From: Gyrodactylus bullatarudis
Lineage: Eukaryota; Platyhelminthes; Monogenea; Gyrodactylidea; Gyrodactylidae
Length of the DNA: 64,000 nt
Assembly (NCBI GenBank): GCA_012064415.1
Contig: SSNU01000144.1
Coordinates: 609,084 to 673,083, forward strand
Direction of reading: 5' to 3'
The translations under genes and the position numbers were made by a program. Numbering within the stretch: position 1 is the stretch's first letter; the number at the start of each line of letters is the position of its first letter. Shown piece after piece: positions 21,670 through 34,900 of the stretch. The notes below the pieces were generated by a model. The model did no database searches and was not told the origin of the DNA. It saw only the letters and a program-made list of their open reading frames with translations.

Positions 21670-22963
21670 TACATTCAAGTATCATAATTATTATTATTTC
21701 CCTCTCAGCTTCTGATAACTCTGAAAATTCTGACAAGTGTTCTTTGATATTTCTTCAACCCATTACACTCTAACCATGTAATAATTTCTTATTACATTAA
21801 AGTTAATAGTTATAGTCTATGTATATATTATACAAATACACTGCTTGTCTAGGATGATAAATTCACCAAGACAATGCTTACACCATTGAGAAAATTTAAT
21901 GAAAATTTAAAATTTCATTTTGACCACAAGAAAAAGAAAAGGGCAGATTGGGCATAACAATTATTCTGTTGAAATTATCCGAAAAAAACTCGAGAATGGA
22001 TAGATTTAAATTTACTTTCACGTTGAATAATTTAATTGTTTACTTTAAAAAGGAGTAAAATTGCTTTTACAATTATCATTCATTGAAAAACATGATCTTT
22101 AAAAAAGCAAGATCTAATATTGTTGTGTCGATCTTCAATTTATTCGATCATGATAAACTTTTGGTTTTGATTGCCATAATTTTTACACTACACCAAGATT
22201 TGGCTAGAAACTAGTCCATGATCAAATTAGCTTAATAGTATCATTGAAAAAAGATGGATGATCGGGAAATTTCTTTAGTTTATCAGAAAAATCAGCTCGT
22301 CTGTTCACATTTCAGTCTTTAAAGTGTGAAGAAAAAAACAGCTGAATACGAATACGAGTCTAAGTTATAATAAAAAAACTCAGATAGAAACTAAGCTCAC
22401 CCAATACAATTGATCACTGTTAATAGAATACAGATTGAGAAAAACAGATAGACTTTAAACGAAAAAATTAGTTTTATAACGAGTTTACTATGAAGTAGTT
22501 ACGCGAAAATCGAGTAAATTCAACTAATTCTAAAAATTGAGAATGAGAGGACTACCCATAATTAGATTTACTTTTATATATTAAATTGCATCTTTACTTG
22601 AAAGTATAGGGATAATAAGGAAATTAAAAAACAATTTTTAAATAGATTTACGTATTTTGGGAGCTTTACTCGGGAATAGCGCTATATATGAGTATACCGA
22701 AATTTGGTGCAGTCTGAGTAGCTCTTATCTATTTGGTTAGCATAATGTAAATTAATAAGGCGATTCAAAATTCATGTATTTGATTATTATTCCAATTCTG
22801 GTGTTTACGGCGCTGTTTTAATAAACAGGTTTCATCCCGAGGTAACAAAAATCAGTTCGAGCATGTGTACAGTTTCTTCTCATAAGGTATGAACATTTTA
22901 GCTATAGTGAAATTTAAAAATTAGGAAAATACGAATAGTCTATTTTGTTGATAAATGAAAGAA
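21670..22963. other. Intergenic region before SHB-like gene 3' end
   Basis: AT-rich with no supported gene. It contains the presumed 3' UTR of the minus-strand SH2 adaptor. Confidence 0.35.
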
Positions 22964-25900
22964 TCAAGGTTTTCTGTTGTAGGGATAGAGGAGACGAACT
23001 GACTCAGCATCCTTAACTGGTAGCATACAATGGGCAAAGTGTTCTATCATTGTCTGAATTGTATCATAGGGCTTACTGTATTCACCGAGGATATATTTTC
23101 CATCAGACTTTCGTTGATCTCTACTGATGCGCATATGAAAGACGTTTTTGAATCTAAATTTGGGGAAATAAATTCATTATTATCATAGGCACAAACTAGA
23201 TTTCAGACTATGTAAGCTTAATATAAGATCCATTAGATATCGAATATTTCCTCTTTTCTATTCAGACTCCATTGTCGGAATATCAAGAGAAAAGGGTAAT
23301 TCAATTTCAGATTTCTTTCGATTAGGTAAATCTTACCATTTTTCCTTCCTCGAGAAACTATGGGAAAGTGTCAACTTGTTCTTTTTTTAATAGAAAGTGT
23401 CACTAAATCAATTTGTGCACATAGTGAGAAATAGCAAGCAAGAAAGTGATCTACTTGATGTCCTATTGTTTAAATATTTTATTGCTAAAAATATATTGTC
23501 TGTACACTGATGCTAACCAAAGCTAACTAGAGAAGGATCAAACATTTTTGCTCAGGTTGTAGAAAGAGACGAGATATTTTAACGTAAAAAAGTATCTGTA
23601 TATTTTAAATGTATAATCGGCTTCTCAATATCACTTATAGTTTGGGATATAACTCTCTATACAAAAGGTTAATATCAACTATATTTATCATCTTTTAAAC
23701 TAGTCGGTTTTTTCTAATCTCAAAATTCTAATTTGTGTGAGGGAACAAATAATTTGGGTTAACTTTAAATGGAGTATTTAAAATTAATGAAAAGATGTCT
23801 GTTCAATGTAAAGTTGATTAGTTCATGAATTTCAGCTAGTAGCCAACTTGAATAAGAGATTCAGGCTTATTTTCATAATTAACATTGTCTGAGAGAAGGA
23901 GAATAGTAGTTCCTAAAAAATGGCTAATAATATATAGATAAATAGCTCAAGTTAATCAAGTAATTTTCTCCTTTATTTCATATGATAATGAGAGACAAAA
24001 AGAGTAATCAAGGAAATCAAATTATCTCATTTGTAGAGAGAGAGAAAACTAACTTTACAGACAGTGAATAGTCATTGTTTGATGTCTCACTTGGTCGTAC
24101 CAAGTATGTCCCGTCTTTTTCATTCCGCAATGCCTCTTCGGATGTAAGACGTGTCATACTTTTGTGATACCATCTAGATTCAAGAAAAGAAATTTGTTTA
24201 TGTATTGTTTGACAAGGAGTCTCAGTGTATTTCAAATAAAATAGGAACTAAATTTATGCCAGAGACTAGTTGAATGTTGTAAACTTTGATCTTTTTTGGG
24301 AAAAACGGCTCAATAGCTCAGAGTTAAAATTACAAATTTAAATTTGATTTTTCTAGTCAAAGAGAAATAAGAATTATTTTAATCGCTTGCTACCTGACTA
24401 TATTTTGATCTGGCTTGCATTTGTCTATTTTTATTTAATTAATCCAAATGTTTTTTATTCTAATCTTGATGTTTTTGTTAGAAGGAAATCTATGTTTTAA
24501 AAATAGATACATAAATTTTTTTCAAAAATAATGATAGTATTTTTATAGTTTTTAATTCATAATTAGAAATGAATCTTATCAAAAAAATGAAAAAATCATT
24601 CTGATTATTTGTGGCGGTCTGAATAAAGGAGAATTTGAGTGTAATCTAACCTTTTAATTCGAATTCTCTCCTTTAGGTGATGGATCAGAGTTATTACTCA
24701 AATAATTCTTCTTCTACAGATAGACCAATGCAAGCAAAAAGTCAGTTAGCAGGGGAATAAAGTTTCTTAAAGTAATAATTTATATACAGTAGAGTAGGCC
24801 AAATTTTTCAACTTTTCCCAGCCTTGATCTCATTTTGAAGATTATCGAAAACTAAGCATTTTTTCCTATAAGACCATTCTGATCTACAAAATTTCGATTG
24901 AAAATGACAACAAGATATTTTTAATAAATTTTACTACGAGAAAGAACAAAATTAAGATTTTTGATTAGTTTTTGCCACATTTAGAATAAAAATAGTAGAA
25001 ATTGAGACTTTTTCCATTTTTTGAAAGAGAGTCCTAGTAATTTAAGTGATTTAATGAACATGAAAAATTTTCATTTTGATTTTCAAATTGAAAATTTCAA
25101 TTAAAGTGTTTTTCATAGGTAAAGCATCAATTTTTCATTTAGGCATGGAACATTGTTCGGGGAAAATAAAAACTTGTACTACCCTTAATTACAATACTTT
25201 TATTTACATGCATTATCAGAATTATTACTCTAAGCCAGAAGAAATCAAAGATAAGATTGCACAGAACGAATTCAAAAAAATAAGCTCAAGTATGTTTTTT
25301 AAGAAATTTTTCTTCATTAGAATTCTTTGGATTTTTATGTAAAAAGATTACAAAATAAAGAAATATTTATACCGTAGTTTAGGTGAGGGTTTACAATTTT
25401 CTTAGTTGCTTAGATATCAACTTGAAATTCAAGGATGCTTCAGTTGAATGAGTAATTAAATGCATTTAAAAGAATAAATAGCCATTAATGAAGAGGCAAG
25501 GTGGTCATTCACATCAAGTTAGACTTTAATATTGAAAAATTTACTCACAATTCTTCTTCAAGAGGCTTTCGCCTATCTGAGACGACCTCATGAAATGACT
25601 TGAACTTCTGTTGATTGTGATTCCGACCAATTGAAGATGATGCTGATGATTGTTGCATAGGGTCTAGGAATGCTGAATTAAAAATACAATTACACTAGTT
25701 GCTAATGGATTTAGATTTGAATCTGATCCATTATTTTTATAATATAATTATATACTGTATTCCTTATGTATATATCAGGATATTGGAAAATACAGACTGA
25801 AATTAATTTTAAAGTCAATTTTAATCGTAATCATCCTGTTTTAGTTGAAAGCTTATTAGATAATTTCCTGATCATGAATGAAACTGAGTGCGGAACTAAT

Positions 25901-28900
25901 TCGGGATTAATAATTAGAGTCTCTTTGTGGAAGTGTTATCAATGCTGAGAGCTATGCATTCTAATCAGAATGTCGTGTAATTGAATGGATTTTCTCTCTT
26001 TTTTTAAATGTGTAGTTTACATGGAATCTTTTAAATTTTGAAAAAATTAAATCCAATATTTCAAAATTCTTTATTGCATTTTGATTCAAAGGAGGATCAG
26101 TAAATCTTTGAAATTTTACCCATTAAAATGCTAATTTGGGAAGTGTAAAGTGTTCTCAAAAGAAGTTGTTTAACAATTCCCCTTAGTAATTGATAAAACT
26201 CATTAATCATGAGAGATAGTCTGAGGTCACAAAAAGAGAGGGGAGGATGGGAAGGTAAAGAGCCCTTAATGTTTGATGGATACATGTGTGTAAGAAGAGA
26301 TTCACTGAGTAGAATTGTAATGGATAAATTATTTTTGATGATGATGAAGATGATGAATTCTCAAAGAATTCATAATAATTAGTTTTGCATAGTTATTATT
26401 ATCATCATCAAAGATATTGAGAGAGCGAGAGAGAAAGAAAGTTTTGAATAAATTACAATAGAGAGAGAATACAGTTTACCTTGATCCATAAAAACTATTG
26501 AAGACCATTTGTAAAACAATTTATGCAATCAGAGAGATACAGATACACGCACGCAAGTATCTCATGATGTATAAATGTATTTCAATTAACAGTTACATGG
26601 GGTAATTATTATTATTTCTTTTGTATTACCCAATTTTAAATCATTGTGTCAAAAAATGGCCATGGGATTAAATCAAGCGTCTAGTGTGTTTAATTTTAAC
26701 GACTATCACAGGGCTTAGAGGAGAGAGAATGATACTTCTGGCTGATCTGTATTGAAATCATATCCAGAATAGAAAAATTAGTGATAAAATAGTGTCAGTC
26801 GAAAAAGAGGGAAATATTTTTAGAGGAAAATTGTTCATTGAACAGTTTTCTCTCGACTAATTCATTAATTTATTTGGATTTGGAAAATTAGGGATTGTCC
26901 AAATTAACCTCTGCTATTCCAGGTCGAGCTTCTTTCAAATTATTTTTCCGATCAAGAGATAGAAATGGGAACCTAGAAAATGAATTCTGAATCATCTTGA
27001 CAAGTAATTCTTTCAAAATTAATAAATTTGGAGCTGATGGGGTCTTAATAAGTTTTTTAAGCATATCATATTTAGGGATGGAACATTACTATAAATGTAT
27101 TTATTACAGAACTAATATCAATTTTATTTTCTAACACAGACATGTAATTTCTTTGAGATCTCGAAATATGGATTTCAAACTTTGAAGAGTATACAAGGTC
27201 TTTTGGTCAAGGAAAGCTTATTGCATAAAGCTGATCCTTAGTACTCTGCATATTTATAAACTGGTTATTTCCAAATATTCAAGAAACATTGATTGGTTGA
27301 AGCTCACGAAATAAAAGGCTATGCTTAAGTTACTTGATTTCAGAGAGAAAGTAATTGCCTTTAAATTGTAATACATTATTTAATTGTTTATCATTCTTAA
27401 GCAAAAAGAGAATTTCCATTGAACAAAATAAGTAAGTCTTCCTTTTCATCTAAATTCTGGATAGATGGAATCACAGGAGGAGGGAATATTTTATTTTTTT
27501 CAAGTGAAATAGTCATCAAATCAAGCCTCAGGATGAGAAAGTTAAAAGATTATGAGAATGGAACGTGATTGTCTGAGAATTTGTCTTCACACACGGACTC
27601 AAGAGTTTTGAGTAAATAAATCAAAAGAAACAAGGACTCTTCTTCACCATAATGATGATGATGATGATTAAAAGTCTGTCTCAGAGTTGAGTATGCTGGA
27701 ACCATCTTTATTTAACTAGCTAAAGTTGGTCAAATTACCATGTTTTCAATTATCCATGTAGTTGGATTGGAAATATTATTAGGCCTTGTATTGGGAGTCA
27801 CAATGATTTTGAAATTATAAGATCCTTTCTAATTCTTTACGAATGATTAATCGTGTAATTAATTCAGGTTTATTTCTAAACCACTTGAGAACAAAACTTA
27901 TTCAATTCATATGAGAAATGGCCGAAAACCTTTGATGAATTAACAAAATATAGTATGTATTTTCGTTAAAGAACCTTTGAGAGAGCTAATTTACAAGTTT
28001 ATTTTCAATCTTTCAAAAAAATGAGGAAATTCTGCAGTTTTCTCTCATCTTTAAATAAAATATCCTTTTTCTCAGATTAGATATGTAAATTGAGTGTGAG
28101 GAGGGGGGAATTTGACCTCAAATTAATGTTAACCCCAATAAATATGGCATAGATAATAAATTTGCATACATTACGGGTAAATGTGGAGAGAGAATGTTTG
28201 AAATGACGAGGTGAGAAAGTGATCACCGTAAACTAAAAAAACATCTCTTTTCTTTATTTACGTAGTTGATATGGGGACCTGTGTTTGATGATGATTGATT
28301 GGGGATATCTGTTCATACTCTCAGAGTCTCGATCGATATTCATTAGAATTGAAAAAAAAACAAATCTCTCATTAGTTGGAGAGGTAGTTTTTGGCTACTA
28401 TACGATTTATATATATCATTAGTTAAGAAAGTTTCTTTTAAACGATTCTAATTGAAGTCTAGGTTAAGTCAATGTACTGAAATCAATTGCGAATAAATAA
28501 TGAATCACATTAAGAGAACTGGAAACTGACCAGAATTAAATGTTTAACTTACTTCAGTCATTAGAGAGGTGTATCTCCTTTCAACTTTATACACTATTCA
28601 GACAGAAAGATGAACATCATAATTTCTTCTATTTTCAAAAGCAAATCATGTGGATTCTTTCGAGTTTAGTTTACTTCTTAGAAAGTAGAGAAAGATTTTG
28701 CCAATTTAGGTTCTATGATTTTACTCTGTTTTACTTGAATGTTGATGTTCATTTTTTAGCTGAGCTATCAATGTCATATCATGAGTTGTAATTAAATAAC
28801 AAGATACCACAAATTATTGCACAGATAAAGATTTTTCTTTTAATATAAATGGAGGTTAAGAGTTAAGTTCACCTGATTGTCTTCCCATGCCTTCTTCAGA

Positions 28901-31900
28901 GGTACGACAAGCTCATCAAACACAAAATATTTTCATGATCTCAGTTTTGTACAATCAGATGAGAGAAAAACTGATAGGGATAAGATCATGGGAGTATATA
29001 AATACTACTTATTGAATAGTATTTTGTGTTAGAAGGCATCCGAAGACAATCACCAATGGCTGAGAATTCCAATATTGACATGAGTTTCGATAAATTAGAT
29101 AACTCTTTTTATTTCGTGAATATTTACCGGAAAACGATGATTTAGTATGTTTTTGTTCGTAAATTTTATTCTCAATTCTTAATTTTCAATCTCCTTTTTC
29201 TATTACTAATATTACTAGTGATTTTATGAATAGAATTTCTGATAGGCTCTTAAGCTTTTCAAAAGTAAAGGTGAGTTGAAAAATATAGATAGGTTAAAAA
29301 AAAATTTCTATGAGCTTCAAAAATTTGTACAACATTACTGTATTTGAGAATAAAATTTACAAACAAAACAAGGTTGAGTTATATAAAAAAGTAGTATGGT
29401 TGATAAACTAACATGAGTTTGTAGATGAAAATCGATTGATAATTTTTGAGGAAACAGTGCCATCCTTCGAGTCCCAAGGGTGCTCGTAATCTTTCTCAGT
29501 GACAGGTTTGAAGTTTTCACTCCAATTTGGTGTTGTCAAGGGTTTCAGTATTTTCTCAACCTCTTCTTCTCCTTTGGTTGAATGCTAAATGAAGAATATA
29601 GATGTACATAGATTATCCATGATTGGCTTGAATTGTAATCGAATTGTTATTATTGAATTGATTTTATTAAAAATTGACTATGTATTGTACTTCTACTAAT
29701 CGTAATCCTACTACTCGTATAGCTGTATATGGAAAGGATAGTTTAAGTGATTTGAGGAAAGCAAATAGATATCCACCAGCTGACCAAGAATTCAGTTAAA
29801 TTAGACACTTGTTCTCTCTCAACTGAAACTGTACATAGTATGTACTACATACATAATGAATTATGATATAACTCAAACAAGGGAGAATAAAAAAAGATTT
29901 TGATATTCAAGAGCGGAACTGGAAAATGGGCATAGAGATGAACCAAAAATACAGTAGCATAATTTTCTTTTAAATCAATAATATGAATATTTTTTCATGT
30001 TTTCAATTTAATTTCTTTGTACGTAGAGAGTTATAAATAAAGGGTCATCATTATATATATATAAACGTTATGATTAGGTCTAAGAGCAACCATCCTCAAG
30101 ATATTTTCATCCAAAATCTACAATTATTTCCAATGAATTAGGAAATTAACAAAAACCACATTTTAAGCTGGCGCGACTTTTCCAATTTTTAAATTTTTTT
30201 GTTGATTTTAAAGTGTGAGGGATCAAACAATATTTTTTTAGGATCATCATCAAGAAAAGAAACCAGTTATAACTCGTAGGTTTGAACTGATTTCGGATCA
30301 TCCTCATTTGTTTATTTTCAAACAATAAAAATGGCCGAAAATTGGATCTGGACTTTAGGTCCAATGATTGAGTGTTTCCGAAGATTTTTGTTTTCCTTGT
30401 CGAATGATGATTCTGCAAAATAACGTTTGATCACTCTGAAAACTTGAAATTGATAAAACTAGAAAAATCGGGTCAACTCAATATTTAAATTTCTTCAATT
30501 CTTTTTCGAATTTTTGATGAAAAAAAGGAAAACTTATTAAAAACTATAAATTCCGAAATTCATCAAGAATATCTTCATGAAATCTAAAAAGAGAACATTA
30601 ACTTCAACAGGTTAACAAACTATTATATTGTCTATAATTATAATTAGAAATGTGAAAGAGATTTAGAATTTCAGTAGAAAAAGAGTCAAGATATATATTA
30701 TTTGTAGAAAATAGTTAAGAAATGATTGATCGATAGATTCGGATCCGATAGCATCTCGATTATTTCTTCTCCATCTGATGGATAATTGAAATATAATACA
30801 TTACATTTTACAACATGTACAGAGAGCCAAAGAAGTAATCATTTCAAAATCAATACAGATTTTCATGCATTGTCTTTCATGAAATATCTAATATATCTTT
30901 TTGTTTATCAGAAGTGTATTCGTATCTCTCTATCTCTCTCTTTATGTTTTTTCATTGAGAAAATTAATCAATCAAATGGTTCAAGTGAGTGAGAGAGAAA
31001 GAGAGATGAATATACAGTATTGCATGTATCCAACTTGTTAAATTGTAATATTCATATTTTTCATTTAACCCCATTTATCTCTCAGTTTATTTTTAAAACT
31101 CTTGTTGTTATCAGCTGCAAGATAAACTGTTTGGCGCTACAAGAGTGCAAGCATTCAATAGAATAATATATTATTTTTAAATAAACCAACTTACTAACAA
31201 GCACAGCTATGTGCTGCAAATTAATTAATTTAATAGAGAGATTACTCTACAATGCAACAGGGACCATTGTATTTAAACATAGGAGAGAGAGAGAGACAGA
31301 GAACTTGAGATAAACTTTTTAAATGTTATTCCTACTAGATTAGAATGTATTCCGAGAAAATGTTGTACTTCTACTTCAAGTCAGAAAGACAAGGATGATT
31401 TCTCAAGAGTCAAAAATAAGCCAAAGTTTTTAAATTTTTAAAAATTGTTTGGAGTTCTAACAAGGCGAAAATGCCGCATTTGTGGGCTGAGATTATTATT
31501 ACGACTCTTTATTATTGGCAATTAAAGCAATTGAATTTTTCAAATGAAAAATGACTCGAAATTTAGTAGTTAAACTTTTTCTGGAGAATGGAAAAATTAA
31601 GCGTATAATCGCTTCGAATAAGCAAATAATTAAAACTTCTCATCATCAAGTCAACTAACTGTAAATGATATTTTTTTCAATTGGCATAGTTTAAATAGTG
31701 AAAATTTAGAATCGAAAAATTCTTGGCTTCCAATTAACCAGAAAAGGTTCTTAGCTTCAAATAAAAACTGATTTCATCTAGAATATTATTCAGTTGGTAA
31801 ATTTTTATCAAAAACAAAATAAAAATTTTTTTGTCATGGAGTTTTGTTTGTGTACCGATTTCTAAGAAAAGTCCTAATTTATTAGATCAGTCTGTCAAGA

Positions 31901-34900
31901 TTGATTATCTTGATCAGAGAAATAAGCTTCAAGAAAGAGAGAGGGAAAGAGAGAGTTGTTTTTTTTATTCAAATTTGGCAAACAAATTGCTGAGTCTAGT
32001 TTTTTCTAAGGAATGAGAAAAATCAAAGAGGTTTAGTATGATGCAATTTTATCAATGAAACATTAATAACAGTTTAATCAATGCAAGTAAATTGGGATTG
32101 TGTGTGTAGTAAGTATATTTTTAGAAAGGATCACAAGGAGAATATCTTGTTTGAACATTGTGCATATAACACACACGTTTGCACTTGAACTTGAAGTGTG
32201 AGAGACTTTACCCAATTGTAATTTTATTGTTTATTCTTTAAAAGTAACGAGTAAAATTGTATGATAAAATAAATGTTTTCATGTGAATTGTAACTAAACT
32301 GGTTTCTTCATATACATTGATTTATCGAGCAAATAGAGACCATTGTGGCAGACCAAAAATAATTTGGAATGTAGAGAATAAAAAAGGTTTCAATGTCCTA
32401 GCTAGAAGATGATTTGAAATATCATTATACATTCCTGGTCAGAATAAATGAAAAAGAGAATCAAGCGATAAAATTTATAATCAAATCTAGAAAAATGGGC
32501 AAGAGAGAAATCCTCTCGGTTAAATTGAAAATGCAAATATTACACAAGAATTTTGAGCAAATACTCTAAAATTTCTCCAAAAAAAGTATGTCAATATGTG
32601 GCAAAGAGATTTTGATGAGAAATTACAAAGACTGAGAGAAAAAAGTACCAAATTTTTGTTCAAGGCTGGTTAAATATTCTCAGCCATTCAGGGAGATTAT
32701 CATGAGTAGGGCGACCAAAATTCCTTTTTTGCCTTTTTTGAGAGTGATTCTAAAATACTTTGAAAAGATTAAAAACTCAGCCCTTATTTTCTAAAGCTCT
32801 TGATAAGAGATATAAGTTTGCTTTTTATAAAAAGGAATGCTTTTTCATTTTTTTCAAGGATTGTGCAAATTTTTTATCATTGTTTATCTTGATCTTAGTT
32901 AAATTTTCATTTTCCGAATCTAATTTTATGGGGGACTCGGTAAACAGCCAATAGAAATGGCTTATCCAACTCAACATCTCATTCTCATTCTTTTCACTCG
33001 AAAGGCTTGAAGAATTAATTAATTTTTTTAAAATCACTACTTGTGAGAGACATTTGATTTTATGAATTTACCTTTTCTTGCTTTACTATGTTGGTAAAAC
33101 TATTTTTTGGATTATCAATGAGATCTCCTCTAAGTCCTCTTTAGCAGATATTTTTTCTCGGGATGCTTATTCTGAAAAACATTCGATTTTATGAATTTGC
33201 CTTTTTTTATCAAAAAGTATGCCTTTTTCTGGTCACCCTAATCATGAGTAACAAGATCAATGGTGACCATAATAACCAAAAAATCAAAAAATAAGGAATA
33301 GTCGGAGTAACTTGAAACGATTGGAATGTAATACATCAAAAGCAAATATTTTTATTATTAACCCTAATAAAAGAATAATAGTTATGTCGATTTTGAAATA
33401 GGCTTTAAAAGCCGACTTATCATTCAAGGGCTAATAAAGAATGTTGATGTTCTCAAATAAGTATTAGGGGCCAAGTGTCAAATTGAAAAACTTTAGGAAA
33501 AAAGAGAACTTTTTCGATTTGAGATAAAAGATGAATTTGAATTGGATATTGTGAACCAAATGTTTCAGAAATGTTTATAATTCCCATGAAACTAATATTT
33601 TCATTTGGATACATTTCTACTCGAGGGATTGTTGCATGTGGGATGAGAATTTTTAAATGTTTGTTAAATAATAATAATTACTTCTGGATTATAATCGATA
33701 AATGTTGATTAGCAAATTTTGATCAGAGAAAAATAAAACCATTCAAGACCTTTTCAATTTTAATGAATTTATTCACTCTTGGTTATACGAGGCCAATACA
33801 AACCAGTAGAGGATTTAATCAAGGAAAGCAAGTGATTATAGTAAGTTATTTTAACTAAAAGAGATTTAGTTCAGGACTTATCGATCAAAAATTAGGACAT
33901 TTTTGATCCTAAAATTAGTTTTTCTTTGAAGCTTCAGCGGTTATATAAATTCCACGGGTATGATTACCCGATAAAAGTTATCTTACTTTACCTCTATGAC
34001 CCTGGGAAATAGACTTTCAAAATAAAGATCTTTTTCATATTCCAAGAGATTGTTAGATTTCCTGAGGCTTAGATGAATAATTATGAGTTGCTAAAATAAT
34101 ATACATGTGATAAGAATAACCCAGTGGGACTTGAAGGATTAAATTCTGATGAAGCAATCTTCAGTTGTATGTACAATGTATATGAAAAATATCAATAATG
34201 GCCTGGGATATTTTTTCAGGCAGACAAGCAGAAAAAAGATTTAATTGTGATGCAATCTAATACAATTCTACTCAATAGTCTCATCTCAAAAATAGGAATA
34301 AATAATTCAAGGGGAAGTTATCTCATTCAAATGGCAATCATAGGATTGTCCTGGTAGGGTGTGAGTAGATGAGGACCTATTACTCCTAATAGAGAATATT
34401 ACCATTATAACGTGAAATAGCAATGCTGTTGAAAAAAAGTCAATCGTTAAATGTAAGCTTAAAATTTTTCTTTGACAATAAGTCTTCTTGGTTTAAGTTG
34501 GGAATCTATTAATTTTACAAAAATCTCGATATTTTCATCAATTTCTCAAATTTGTTGAAGATTATTGGAATTCCTAATCATGTTGATTACTTTTACCATC
34601 AGAAAAAAGAAATTTTGAAAAAAAAATATTTTAATGAAAAATGTATTAATTTTTAAATTTCGATTCGGCACCAAAATCCCATTTTTTCGAACTGTCTATT
34701 GATTCAAAAGACAATTTTTGTAAAAATCATAGATTCCCAACTCTAGAATAATGACGAGAATTTGCAGTTTTATAACTATTAAGTGAGGATATTTTTGGAA
34801 TATTCAAGTGAAACGTGTTTCGAAACTCAACTAGGAATGTTGACCAAGTTTGAGGAACATGCTGACAATCATGAATGAATAAATACAGATAGTTTTGAAA

